Shown: piece after piece, positions 9,266 to 17,375 of the stretch
Numbering within the stretch: position 1 is the stretch's first letter
Layout of the letters: every line of letters begins with the position of its first letter
DNA from: Bacteroidales bacterium UBA5072
GTDB taxonomy: Bacteria > Bacteroidota > Bacteroidia > Bacteroidales > UBA10428
Direction: 5' to 3'
Assembly: GCA_002415855.1 (NCBI GenBank)
Contig: DIAS01000042.1
Span: 11,730-50,228, forward strand
Length of the DNA stretch: 38,499 bases
Made by a program: the position numbers and the translations under genes
The notes under the pieces: model-generated
Told to the model about the DNA's origin: nothing
Seen by the model: only the letters and a program-made list of their open reading frames with translations
The model's database searches: none

Positions 9266-10712
9266 GTTTTTCAAACTGGTGGTATTCGAGAATAAAGGCG
9301 TTGTAGAACATTTGCGCTATAGTTTTAGCACCGCGGGGGTTAAAATGCACAAAATCACCCGAGGCGAGGGAAGGTTGGGCAAATACCCACGAAGGCATGG
9401 AGTTCTTGCCTCCCATGGCTGCATAAAGGTCCCAGAAGGCAGCATCTGACTTGAAGGCCGCAGATCTTAAGGCATCCCTTACTTTTTCAACGTTGGGATC
9501 GGTGATGTAATGGTTTTTATCCTTGACAGACATATCCGCAACGCCAATGACCAGAATGACTGCGCCGGGGCAAAGCTTCTTTATTCTCCTGATCTGGTTG
9601 CTGAACCAGTTTTCATAGCCGGTATAATTGCTCAGGCCTGAAGGAACAAAGTTGCCGCCAAACTGAAGTATGAAAAGCTTGACATTAAGCTCCCGGTACA
9701 TTGCAGCCATCAACTGCTCGTCGAATAATGTAAAAAACAGGCCGGAACAACCTCTCAGCGGGATATTGTCGACAGCTACACCTCCGGGACCATCGAGGGC
9801 AATACCATAGATCTCAGGACTTGATTGTCCCTTGAATTTCAGCATGAGTTCCCTTTCCGGGCTGTTGAACTTCCAGTGGATTACCTTGAGCTGACTGGCT
9901 GATGGAAAAAAGTCCGCATCCTGCAATTCGTTATCCAGGTAAAGTTCGTTCAGGAAGGGCTCGCTGTTATGGCTGTAGAAAACGCGGCACTGCGTGAAGC
10001 TTTTGGTGTTCTGGTAAGCATAGGGAGATTTGCTGAACCTGACCCAGGCTTCGGAAGTGTCGGCTTTGCCTGCATGACCAGGGGGTACGAAACTGCAGAA
10101 ACTGGCAAGTGCGCCGTATCTCCTGTGCTGAATAGTGGTATCTATTTTGCCAAAGCCGGTGTACCGGTACCAGTTTTCAGAATTGTCCTGCCTCATGGAG
10201 AATCCATAAGGATAAAGCTGGGAGGCGGGCACCAGGCCGGCTCCTGAACCGCCAAAACGCGATTGAAGCCTGTTGCGCAACAACGATGTGATACGATCAT
10301 CCTCGATCTGTGAATCACCGTAATGCATGATCCTGATCGGTTGCCCAGAGGACGGGGAATTCCTGAGTGATTTGAAGAAAGGTTGGAGGAGGTCAGGATG
10401 GTTTGGCGGATATTCGATACGGGTAATGCTTTTTATCAAACTGTCAGCATTTGCCCGCAGTGTATCCATTCCCTGAATGCTGCCATCCGCAATAGCTGTT
10501 AAAACAGTATCGTTGATCAGCTTTTGCTGGTTGAGGATCCTGTTGATATCTGCATATTGAACAGGCTCGGAGGAGAAAATATCCCTTGCGGTGAAGAACC
10601 TCAGCTGCAGGTCATCCGTGATCCTGATGCCATCTTTCGGAAAGATCATGGCACCTGCTATAAGCAGTATGAATACCGATAACAGGAAAAGCAGGATGCC
10701 TGATGGTTTCAT
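9255..10712 (-). CDS. Membrane-anchored SGNH/GDSL hydrolase-like protein (PatB-like candidate)
   Basis: This is a 485-residue protein. An N-terminal hydrophobic stretch (residues 4-24) looks like a signal anchor. A ~100-residue spacer leads to the SGNH domain. Block I is MHYGDSQIEDD with Ser near 134. The block III region is LQFGGNFVPS, with Gly and Asn present. Block V is GDFVHFNPRGA with Asp453 and His456. It is paralogous in layout to the next gene downstream but has a longer N-terminus. It probably acts in the periplasm with the MBOAT protein in acyl transfer. It starts 54 bases after the lytic transglycosylase stop with no hairpin in between, so co-transcription with the par-mltD block is likely. 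Confidence 0.8.
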   Translation of the reverse strand: MKPSGILLFLLSVFILLIAGAMIFPKDGIRITDDLQLRFFTARDIFSSEPVQYADINRILNQQKLINDTVLTAIADGSIQGMDTLRANADSLIKSITRIEYPPNHPDLLQPFFKSLRNSPSSGQPIRIMHYGDSQIEDDRITSLLRNRLQSRFGGSGAGLVPASQLYPYGFSMRQDNSENWYRYTGFGKIDTTIQHRRYGALASFCSFVPPGHAGKADTSEAWVRFSKSPYAYQNTKSFTQCRVFYSHNSEPFLNELYLDNELQDADFFPSASQLKVIHWKFNSPERELMLKFKGQSSPEIYGIALDGPGGVAVDNIPLRGCSGLFFTLFDEQLMAAMYRELNVKLFILQFGGNFVPSGLSNYTGYENWFSNQIRRIKKLCPGAVILVIGVADMSVKDKNHYITDPNVEKVRDALRSAAFKSDAAFWDLYAAMGGKNSMPSWVFAQPSLASGDFVHFNPRGAKTIAQMFYNAFILEYHQFEKHAL

Positions 10713-10766
10713 GCGGAACAGGTATTTAAACTACTTGGTGTTATACGGCCGAACTAGAGTATCGTT

Positions 10767-12338
10767 TCAGGATTTAGGCTTAATTTTAAGCTGCTGCCCG
10801 GGATTGATTTTACTCACATCGGTAAGGTTGTTCAGTTTCTTGATTTCCGCTTCGGTAACGCCCGGGTATTTTTTCATGATATCCCAGATGGTATCACCTT
10901 GCTTTACAGTATAAACAACATAGTCTTTCCCTGATGTCACAACGGGTGCAGGTTTATCAGCATTTGTGGTTACTGTTTTCCCAATCCGTGCCTGCTTTTC
11001 CTTGAAGGACAGATCATTGATGTCCTGGTACCTGTTCAGGCTGCCCCTGGGAACATAAATGGAAAGCCGCTGACCCGAACGGATGGTATTGTACCGTATA
11101 TTATTCCAGTACCGGAGATCAGAGATGCGTACGTTGTACCACATGGAAATGAATCCAAGGTTATCTCCCTCTTTTACAGTATAGTAAAGTTTTGCATAAT
11201 TCCCGGGAGGAGGTTCATCCATGCCGTGGGCATCCACTGCAGTCGGTGTGGTGATCACCTTTTCAGGGTTGAAGTAAATGGAATCCTTATAAGCATAGAT
11301 GTCTTTTTCAAAATCAATGAATTTTGCCGTTTGATCGAGGGGGAGTCTGAGCGGCATGGGTTTTTCCTTGCCCGGGATAATGTCGGTGCGGTACTGGGGA
11401 TTCATGTCACGCAGGAGTTGCATGGGGATCCCAAGCACTTCGGAGACCTGAGCCATATGGAGATTCCTGGTAATCATGATGGTATCACTTGCGAGCGGGA
11501 AACTGACCGGTATAGGTTTCAGGTTATGCTCCTTGTAATAGTTCATAACATAAGTAGCAGCAATGAATGCAGGTACGTGTCCCCTTGTTTCGCGGGGAAG
11601 GTGATAGTATATATCCCAGTAATTCCTTTTACCGCCGGATCTTCGGATGGCTTTATTGACATTGCCCGGTCCGCAGTTGTATGCGGCAACTACAAGTATC
11701 CAGTCGTTATAAATGGCATAAAGGTCTTTCACGAACCGTGCGGCAGCATAGGTTGATTTGATCGGATCACGCCGTTCATCAACCAGTGAATTGACCGTAA
11801 GACCATATAATCGGCCTGTTCCATACATAAACTGCCACAATCCTACGGCCCTTGTACGGGAATAGGCCCTCGGGTTCAATGCCGATTCGATGATCGACAT
11901 GTATTTCATTTCGTTTGGAATGTCGTAATAATCGAATATTTCATCAAAAAGCGGGAAATAATACTGTGACAGTCCCAGCATAACACCTACAGAACTTCTT
12001 TTCTGTCGTGTATAAACCTCGATATACCGGCGTACCACGGAATTGTAAGTCAGATCGACCACTGTGGGTATATTCCTGAGTCTTTCAATATAGACCGAAT
12101 CCGGGAAATTGGGAAGCAGGGAATCCGAGTCATAATTCCAGAAGTCCGGGTTGCTTGCGATGGACTGACCCACGTAATAGAGATTCAGCAGGCTGTCCAG
12201 GTTCTCATCGAAATTGAGGTCAGTAATGGTGGTATCGTTGATAATTGAAGGGATCGAATCTTTTTGTTGGGATATAGCTGCAAGTTCGGTAAATCCAAAG
12301 GCAGTAATCAGAAGAAGATAGAGAATCGTCTTTCGCAT
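10767..12338 (-). CDS. mltD: MltD-like LysM lytic transglycosylase
   Basis: The ATG at 12338 gives 523 residues beginning MRKTILYLLLITAFGF, a signal peptide with Gln-Gln after the likely cut. The listed upstream start at 12356 is a TTG and is disfavoured. The catalytic domain shows MSIIESALNPRAYSRTRAVG with the catalytic Glu near 151, followed by LWQFMYGTGRLYGL and VAAYNCGPGNVNKAIRR. These are the ES, GLWQ and AYN(C/A)G motifs of SLT family 1 (GH23). Two LysM domains follow, beginning YYTVKEGDN and VYTVKQGDT, the second ending at the C-terminus. The enzyme cleaves MurNAc-GlcNAc bonds to give 1,6-anhydro ends. It sits between DUF5683 and the acyl-transfer genes in a continuous operon. Confidence 0.92.
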   Translation of the reverse strand: MRKTILYLLLITAFGFTELAAISQQKDSIPSIINDTTITDLNFDENLDSLLNLYYVGQSIASNPDFWNYDSDSLLPNFPDSVYIERLRNIPTVVDLTYNSVVRRYIEVYTRQKRSSVGVMLGLSQYYFPLFDEIFDYYDIPNEMKYMSIIESALNPRAYSRTRAVGLWQFMYGTGRLYGLTVNSLVDERRDPIKSTYAAARFVKDLYAIYNDWILVVAAYNCGPGNVNKAIRRSGGKRNYWDIYYHLPRETRGHVPAFIAATYVMNYYKEHNLKPIPVSFPLASDTIMITRNLHMAQVSEVLGIPMQLLRDMNPQYRTDIIPGKEKPMPLRLPLDQTAKFIDFEKDIYAYKDSIYFNPEKVITTPTAVDAHGMDEPPPGNYAKLYYTVKEGDNLGFISMWYNVRISDLRYWNNIRYNTIRSGQRLSIYVPRGSLNRYQDINDLSFKEKQARIGKTVTTNADKPAPVVTSGKDYVVYTVKQGDTIWDIMKKYPGVTEAEIKKLNNLTDVSKINPGQQLKIKPKS

Positions 12339-12362
12339 AGGATTAAATTTTGGCAAAAGTAA

Positions 12363-12950
12363 TCAAAATCCTAAATTAATTCGAAAGCCGACAGCGGCAG
12401 TCATTCCAGGGTTTTCAATAATCGCCGGCTCCACCCGCATGGAGAGGTCATCAGAGACATCGTAATAGAAAAAATGAGCATCAACCATGGCATCAATGAC
12501 GTTGAGAAAATAGATGAGACCAAGTCCCAATGCACTAAGATCACGGTATCGCCGGTAGTAGTCCCTTCCTCTCTCCAGAACATCGTAATCGTAGTACATG
12601 CCATCGATAAGCGCCGGTTCACCGGGGGTCCCGTTATCATAGGCATCCCTGAATTTTTGATATTTCAGCTGGTTGAAACCGACGAAGTAGCCAAAGGCAC
12701 CGCCTGCACCATAGATGATGGGCAGCTTCCAGTATTTCTTGTTGTACACCTGTCCAAGCCCCGGGCAGATGATGGAATAGACTACTGCCTTACGGGAACT
12801 GTGCGTTTGCAAGGCAGGAGTAACTGCCGAAGTATCCGTTTCCTGTGTAAAAGAACGGGAAGGAATAATCAATAACAAGCATGCCAGCAGAAAGCAGGAG
12901 GGCAGAAGCCTTAATTTAGCAACAAGGATATCAGCAGATATCGGAAGCAA
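12363..12950 (-). CDS. DUF5683 membrane protein
   Basis: This is a 195-residue protein with an N-terminal signal or anchor (LLPSCFLLACLLLIIPSRSF, then TQE). The core is VVYSIICPGLGQVYNKKYWK, followed by a hydrophobic GAGGAFGYFVGF stretch. This PGLGQ-YN-YWK pattern is the hallmark of DUF5683, a Bacteroidota family of unknown function that is regularly found next to parB and a LysM transglycosylase. No ATG is available near the 5' end. The best start is the TTG at 12950, 12 bases after the parB stop; the in-frame codons between them contain no ATG. The function is unknown. The context points to cell envelope or division. Confidence 0.75.
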   Translation of the reverse strand: MLPISADILVAKLRLLPSCFLLACLLLIIPSRSFTQETDTSAVTPALQTHSSRKAVVYSIICPGLGQVYNKKYWKLPIIYGAGGAFGYFVGFNQLKYQKFRDAYDNGTPGEPALIDGMYYDYDVLERGRDYYRRYRDLSALGLGLIYFLNVIDAMVDAHFFYYDVSDDLSMRVEPAIIENPGMTAAVGFRINLGF

Positions 12951-12962
12951 TAGTTTACCGGT

Positions 12963-13850
12963 TTAGTCTTTTAGCCGGTCAAAGATACCGATTATTCTTT
13001 CGAGTTCATCATCAGAGCGAAACGGGATTACAATTTTTCCCTTTCCATTGTTGCTTCTTTGAAACAGGATATTAGTCTTGAAGAATTCTGCGAGTTGATT
13101 TTTAAGCGAATCATAGGGCTGTGCAACTTCCTTCGGCACGGCCTGCTGTTCCCGTCCTTTTCTGATCAAATCCTGTTCCAGCTTTCGGGCAAGCTCCTCT
13201 GCTTTCCTTACGGACAACTCTTTTTCAATAACCTGGTAAAATAGTCTGAGCTGATCTTTGGGGTCGTCAATTGTGACGAGTGCACGGGCATGGCCCATGG
13301 TGATCTTATTGTCGCGGATGCCGACCTGGATCTCAGCCGGTAGTTTGAGCAACCTGAGGTAGTTTGACACGGTGGCCCTCTTTTTACCGACGCGGAGACT
13401 GAGATCTTCCTGGGTAAGGCTGCATTCCTCAACGAGCCGCTGATAACTGATTGCAATGTCCACGGCATTCAGGTCTTCGCGCTGGATGTTTTCAACAAGT
13501 GCCATTTCAAGCATACCCTGGTCATTGGCTGTGCGAACATAAGCCGGGATCCTTGCTAGTCCTGCGATGCGTGATGCTTTCAACCGGCGTTCTCCGGTAA
13601 TAAGCTGGTAGCGGCCTTTCTCAGTTTCCCTCACTGTGATCGGCTGGATGACGCCCATTTCCCTGATTGACGATGCAAGCTCTTCAAGTGCTTCCTGATC
13701 AAAAACAGATCTTGGCTGAAACGGGTTTGATTCAACCAGGTCAATGTCGATTTCCGTACCTCCGGCAACGGATCTTTTCAATGCCGCTTCAGTTTCCGGA
13801 TCTTCGATCAAAGCTCCCAGACCTCTTCCTAATACAGTTTTTTTTGTCAT
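12963..13850 (-). CDS. parB: Chromosome-partitioning protein ParB
   Basis: This is a 295-residue protein of normal ParB length. The N-terminal domain has NPFQPRSVF and the CTP-binding box TGERRLKASRIAG (about residues 87-99). ENIQREDLNAVDIA links to the helix-turn-helix LTQEDLSLRVGKKRATVSNY (about 144-163), and a C-terminal dimerisation region of ~60 residues follows. ParB binds parS, slides as a CTP-dependent clamp and works with ParA to segregate origins. Its ATG lies 5 bases after the parA stop, so the pair is co-transcribed. I found no canonical parS palindrome in the window. Confidence 0.95.
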   Translation of the reverse strand: MTKKTVLGRGLGALIEDPETEAALKRSVAGGTEIDIDLVESNPFQPRSVFDQEALEELASSIREMGVIQPITVRETEKGRYQLITGERRLKASRIAGLARIPAYVRTANDQGMLEMALVENIQREDLNAVDIAISYQRLVEECSLTQEDLSLRVGKKRATVSNYLRLLKLPAEIQVGIRDNKITMGHARALVTIDDPKDQLRLFYQVIEKELSVRKAEELARKLEQDLIRKGREQQAVPKEVAQPYDSLKNQLAEFFKTNILFQRSNNGKGKIVIPFRSDDELERIIGIFDRLKD

Positions 13851-13855
13851 AATTT

Positions 13856-14665
13856 CTAGTCGATGGTTTTTTGGTATTCGGGAATCCTGGTATCACCGTT
13901 TTTCTGCAGTACTTCGCGGGCCAGATTGAGGTAATTCAGCGATCCTTTTGATTCAGCATCATACATGATGACAGGTTTCCCAAAACTGGGAGCCTCACTT
14001 AACTTGGTGTTCCTTTGTACAATTGTGTCAAAAACCATTTGCTGAAAATGTCTCCGGACCTCTTCAACCACCTGATTGGAAAGTCGCAGACGCGAATCGT
14101 ACATGGTGAGAACAAATCCTTCAATTTCAAGCTCAGGATTCAGCCTGCCCTGGATAATCTTTATGGTATTGAGTAGTTTTCCGAGTCCCTCCAGAGCAAA
14201 ATACTCGCATTGCACGGGAATCATCACTGAGTCAGCTGCCGTGAGGGCATTTACCGTAATCAAGCCCAATGAAGGAGAACAGTCTACTAAAATGTAATCG
14301 TATTTCTTGTCAATCTTGTCGATAACAGCCTTCAGCATCCTCTCCCGGTTGGGCATGTTGAGCATTTCTATTTCGGCACCCACCAGGTCAATATGTGATG
14401 GTAACAGATCAAGTCCCTCAATATCACTGTTTAAAACGATATCATTCGGATTGACTTCATCAATCAGGCACTCGTAGATGCTGGTCTTTACATTCTTGAC
14501 ATCAAAACCTGAACCTGAGGTGGCATTGGCTTGAGGATCAGCATCAATCAGCAGCACCTTCTTTTCCAGTACTGCCAGACTAGCTGCCAGATTAATTGCC
14601 GTGGTGGTTTTACCCACACCCCCCTTTTGATTTGCAATAGCAATTGTTTTTCCCATTAGTTCCAT
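13856..14665 (-). CDS. parA: Chromosome-partitioning ATPase ParA (Soj)
   Basis: This is a 269-residue protein. The deviant Walker A is KGGVGKTTTAINLAASLA (about 14-31). The A' motif is LLIDADPQANATSG, and Walker B is YILVDCSPSLGLITVNALTA. The length and motifs match chromosomal ParA/Soj and not MinD. The ATG at 14656 (MGKTIAIANQKGG) matches the usual family N-terminus and may be the true start in place of 14665. It is the first gene of the long minus-strand run. A TAnnTTTG-type -7 element lies about 40 bases upstream (14704-14711). It forms DNA-bound ATP dimers that move ParB-parS complexes. Confidence 0.95.
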   Translation of the reverse strand: MELMGKTIAIANQKGGVGKTTTAINLAASLAVLEKKVLLIDADPQANATSGSGFDVKNVKTSIYECLIDEVNPNDIVLNSDIEGLDLLPSHIDLVGAEIEMLNMPNRERMLKAVIDKIDKKYDYILVDCSPSLGLITVNALTAADSVMIPVQCEYFALEGLGKLLNTIKIIQGRLNPELEIEGFVLTMYDSRLRLSNQVVEEVRRHFQQMVFDTIVQRNTKLSEAPSFGKPVIMYDAESKGSLNYLNLAREVLQKNGDTRIPEYQKTID

Positions 14666-14703
14666 CTTAGCATTTCTATAAATATCAGCATTAAGAGCGG
14701 GTT

Positions 14704-14711
14704 CAAAAATA
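14704..14711 (-). promoter_or_regulatory. Candidate Bacteroidota -7 element for parA operon
   Basis: The minus strand reads TATTTTTG, an exact fit to the Bacteroidota sigma-ABfr -7 consensus TAnnTTTG. It lies about 40 bases before the parA start codon. A clear -33 TTTG is not visible at the expected distance, so the call is tentative. Confidence 0.4.
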
Positions 14712-14783
14712 CGATTTAAAAACTCACCGGATTTTTATTTAATTCCCCCAATTGTAAACAATAATTTTTCATTTACCAACAAG

Positions 14784-14863
14784 TTATTAACATTACAGAC
14801 TATGCTCCTGACTGTTAATAAACTAATGTTATATTCAGATTATCAGCAGTATAGTTATTAACA
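14784..14863. repeat. Three TTATTAACA motifs (DnaA-box-like) upstream of parAB
   Basis: TTATTAACA occurs at 14784-14792 (+), as its reverse complement TGTTAATAA at 14813-14821, and again at 14855-14863 (+). Each differs from the DnaA-box consensus TTATNCACA at one base. The surrounding 200 bases are strongly AT-rich and lie between parA and the glutaminyl cyclase gene. These could be DnaA or replication-initiation sites, operator sites for the par operon, or chance in AT-rich DNA. Confidence 0.35.
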
Positions 14864-14867
14864 ATCA

Positions 14868-14893
14868 CAGGCTGAAACCTGGTTAACAGCCTG
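14868..14893 (-). terminator. Hairpin just downstream of the glutaminyl cyclase gene
   Basis: CAGGCTG (14868-14874) and CAGCCTG (14887-14893) form a perfect 7-bp stem. The 12-base loop contains AACC-T-GGTT, which could pair further. It begins 17 bases past the stop codon of the minus-strand gene. No strong U-tract follows on the minus strand, so termination is only a guess. Confidence 0.35.
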
Positions 14894-14909
14894 GTATGAA
14901 CGCCGGAAA

Positions 14910-16028
14910 TTAATTAATTCCAGAGAGTGAAGGGATCAGTTCAATTTCATACAAAACAGGCCAGTTTTTACCTGTTACATAAAAATGTCCGGTCTGCGGG
15001 TTATAGGCAATACCGTTCAGGACCTTTCCATAATCTCCTTTTGATCCTTCGGGCATAAGGTCCTGCAGCTCAACCGTACCCGTGACTTTTCCTGTACGTG
15101 GATCAATCATTACGATATAACTTTGTCCATAAACGTTGGCCAGTACAGTACCATGAACATATTCGAGCTCATTCAATGAGTCGATCATACCCTTGCTATC
15201 AAATACCTCTATCTTATCGGTCTGTGTAAAGAATTCAGGTTCAATAAAATATAACTGAGCTGAACCATCGCTCATAATCAGTTGCTTTTCATCAGCAGTT
15301 AATCCCCATCCCTCCCGGATCTGATAGTCAAAACTCCTGATCAGGTTCAGGGTTTGCTTATCATATATAAAACCTACCTGTGATTTATAGGTGACCTGAT
15401 AGACTTGATCCTTAAAGAAGGAGATGCCTTCGCCAAAAAAATCCTCTTCAAGGGATACCATCTTCAATGGGTTGCCGGAAGGAATATCTACGATACGCAG
15501 GGATGACTTTCCCTGCAGGCCGGTACTTTCATATAAAAGCCCCTTATCGTATATTAATCCCTGGGTGTAGGCCTGGTCATCGTGGGGATATTTCTTAATA
15601 ACCCTGTATTTATATCTTTTAGGAGCAACATCAGAGAGAATCACGAGGGATACGTTATGTGAATCCATGAGGCTGTCGTTGTAACAGGCCATTATACGGA
15701 GGGTTGTTTGGCCCACCCTGCTTTTACCCGATGACCAGTAAATGTTGCCGGGCATGCCCGGGACGGCAAGCTGTTCTTCTTTTCCGTTAAACACAAGCAC
15801 TGAATCAATGTGAATATCACGATTTTGCAGAGAGATTTCAATCTTCACGGAATCACCGTGCTTAATAACCGTATTGGATCTGGGTAGAAGGAGACTGGTT
15901 AAGGCCGGGCGTGCCAGCTCGACACCTGCCGGTGATTTCTGGGGCGCATTTTTCCGGCAGCAGCTGAGAAGAAGCACCAGTGCAAAGTTGATAAACAGCA
16001 AAGAGGATATTCTGAAGGCGGACTTCAT
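14910..16028 (-). CDS. Glutaminyl-peptide cyclotransferase lipoprotein
   Basis: This is a 372-residue protein. The N-terminus is a lipoprotein signal (NFALVLLLSCCRKN, lipobox LLSC). An Ig-like stretch spans about residues 40-130. The C-terminal domain is a beta-propeller typical of Pfam Glu_cyclase_2: YPHDDQAYTQGLIYDKGLLY, ESTGLQGKSSLR, LNELEYVHGTVLANVYGQ and LNGIAYNPQTGHFYVTGKNW. The enzyme turns N-terminal Gln into pyroglutamate with release of ammonia. In Bacteroidota such a surface or periplasmic cyclase caps exported proteins whose signal peptide is followed by Gln. At least five proteins in this window fit that pattern. It starts 22 bases after the HAD gene stop, so the two are probably an operon. 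Confidence 0.88.
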   Translation of the reverse strand: MKSAFRISSLLFINFALVLLLSCCRKNAPQKSPAGVELARPALTSLLLPRSNTVIKHGDSVKIEISLQNRDIHIDSVLVFNGKEEQLAVPGMPGNIYWSSGKSRVGQTTLRIMACYNDSLMDSHNVSLVILSDVAPKRYKYRVIKKYPHDDQAYTQGLIYDKGLLYESTGLQGKSSLRIVDIPSGNPLKMVSLEEDFFGEGISFFKDQVYQVTYKSQVGFIYDKQTLNLIRSFDYQIREGWGLTADEKQLIMSDGSAQLYFIEPEFFTQTDKIEVFDSKGMIDSLNELEYVHGTVLANVYGQSYIVMIDPRTGKVTGTVELQDLMPEGSKGDYGKVLNGIAYNPQTGHFYVTGKNWPVLYEIELIPSLSGIN

Positions 16029-16050
16029 ATGAGTTTATTCCAACAGGGAT

Positions 16051-16476
16051 TTATTGAAAGAGTTTCTTAAGCCTGCTTCCGACTTTGGTATTGCCTTTGG
16101 TTAGACTGCTGAGCTCATTGTATTCCGAATCGGCATAGTCGGGGTTGAGCATTTGCCAAATTTCACTCCAACCGGGGAAACCGCCTACATTCCGGTCATC
16201 AATAAAGATATCAACATCAATCTTGCGACTGCATTCCTCAATACTGTATGTCTCTTCGGGATAGCTTTTATTCACGGCATAAAACTCAATGCCTTTTCTC
16301 CGGCAGTATTCAATGGCTTCGTCAAGCTCTTTCCCGTGCCGGAAGGTCCATAAGATCAAATTATGTCCGAGTTTCTGCAATTGTTTGAGTGTCTCAAAGG
16401 CAAAGAGCTTTTCTTCACCTATCTGTGGATAACGATGTTCCACAATGGTTCCGTCAAAATCCACTGCGATTTTCAT
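16051..16476 (-). CDS. Small HAD-superfamily hydrolase (BT_0820-like)
   Basis: This is a 141-residue protein. Motif I is AVDFDGTIVEHRYP (Asp at 6 and 8), at the extreme N-terminus. Motif II is LILWTFRHG, and motif IV is DIFIDDRNVGG with the acidic pair near 113-114. There is no cap domain beyond a short insert, and the length matches the compact BT_0820 HAD family of Bacteroidota. A phosphatase activity is expected; the substrate is unknown. It is transcribed with the glutaminyl cyclase gene and divergently from pssA. Confidence 0.85.
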   Translation of the reverse strand: MKIAVDFDGTIVEHRYPQIGEEKLFAFETLKQLQKLGHNLILWTFRHGKELDEAIEYCRRKGIEFYAVNKSYPEETYSIEECSRKIDVDIFIDDRNVGGFPGWSEIWQMLNPDYADSEYNELSSLTKGNTKVGSRLKKLFQ

Positions 16477-16514
16477 AGATATATCTTACCCTGTAATTAA
16501 GTTTGTAAAACAAG

Positions 16515-16522
16515 CAAAAATA
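16515..16522 (-). promoter_or_regulatory. Candidate -7 element for HAD/glutaminyl cyclase operon
   Basis: The minus strand reads TATTTTTG, an exact TAnnTTTG match, about 40 bases before the HAD start codon. No convincing -33 element is seen. Confidence 0.35.
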
Positions 16523-16544
16523 TACATTTAAATTAAATTCGGAT

Positions 16545-16552
16545 TACATTTG
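16545..16552 (+). promoter_or_regulatory. Candidate -7 element for pssA
   Basis: TACATTTG matches TAnnTTTG exactly and lies about 64 bases before the pssA start codon, in the divergent intergenic region. The -33 element is not clear. Confidence 0.35.
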
Positions 16553-16615
16553 CAACGAGACGTAAGCAAATTCTGTACTGACCCCAAATTATAACGTTTA
16601 CATTATTATCGTTCA

Positions 16616-17365
16616 ATGAATGCTATTAAAAAAGGATTGCCAAGTGTTTTTACATCTCTGGGACTGATCTCCGGATGTTTATCCATCGTTTATGCTATTT
16701 CTCATAAAGACCTGAACATGGCCGGTTACTTTATACTGGTTGCAGCCATCTTCGATTTCCTTGACGGCATGGCGGCACGTCTTTTCAACAGCATCTCTGC
16801 TTTCGGAAAACAGCTTGATTCACTGGCTGACGTTGTTAGTTTCGGAGTAGCGCCAGCCATGATTCTCTATCAGTTGCTGATCCTTACACTCACCAAAAGC
16901 TCTCCCGATTTTGATTATACACATCCGAACCCTGGGCAATCCGTTTTGGTGGCCTCTGCATTTCTTGTTGCTGTTTTTTCGGCCTTGCGGCTTGCCAAAT
17001 TCAACCTCGATCCGGAACAGGTAAAGAATTTCAAGGGTTTGGCCACGCCGGCCAATGCCATTTTCCTGGCCGCTTTGGGATTTATGGCGGAAAGCAGCCG
17101 TGAATTTCCGCTGAAGGATTTCGTTTTTAACCGGTATTTCCTGCTGTCTGTGATTATCCTTTCATGCTATCTGCTGGTTTCCGACATCAGCATGTTTTCT
17201 TTGAAATTCTCTTCGTTCGGGATCAGGAAGAACCTCATGCGTTACCTGTTCCTGGTTGTGGCAGTGATACTGATCGCTGCAACGGGATTGCCGGGTCTGG
17301 CTCCCGTAATAGCCGCGTATATCATTATGTCGCTGATAAACAACTGGTTCGTAAAAATGGAGTGA
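16616..17365 (+). CDS. pssA: CDP-diacylglycerol--serine O-phosphatidyltransferase
   Basis: This is a 249-residue polytopic membrane enzyme. The CDP-alcohol phosphotransferase signature DG-x2-AR-x8-G-x3-D-x3-D is intact: FLDGMAARLFNSISAFGKQL then DSLADVVSFG (about residues 48-77). It also has the GLATPANAIFLAALGF segment usual in bacterial PssA. It makes phosphatidylserine from CDP-diacylglycerol and serine, the precursor of phosphatidylethanolamine. The gene stands alone and is convergent with the CydX-like ORF, with 10 bases between the stop codons. Confidence 0.93.
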   Translation: MNAIKKGLPSVFTSLGLISGCLSIVYAISHKDLNMAGYFILVAAIFDFLDGMAARLFNSISAFGKQLDSLADVVSFGVAPAMILYQLLILTLTKSSPDFDYTHPNPGQSVLVASAFLVAVFSALRLAKFNLDPEQVKNFKGLATPANAIFLAALGFMAESSREFPLKDFVFNRYFLLSVIILSCYLLVSDISMFSLKFSSFGIRKNLMRYLFLVVAVILIAATGLPGLAPVIAAYIIMSLINNWFVKME

Positions 17366-17375
17366 AATTGCTGTT

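Noticed and set aside
11226..11756. 176-aa plus-strand ORF
   Set aside because: Antisense to the MltD gene; no signature.
12339..12356. TTG-started extension of MltD
   Set aside because: It places six residues before a normal signal peptide that starts at the ATG at 12338. The same reasoning rejects the TTG at 9274 for the SGNH gene and at 6260 for the GT-C gene.
12963..14909. parS site near parAB
   Set aside because: No TGTTTCACGTGAAACA-like palindrome was found by eye here or elsewhere in the window.
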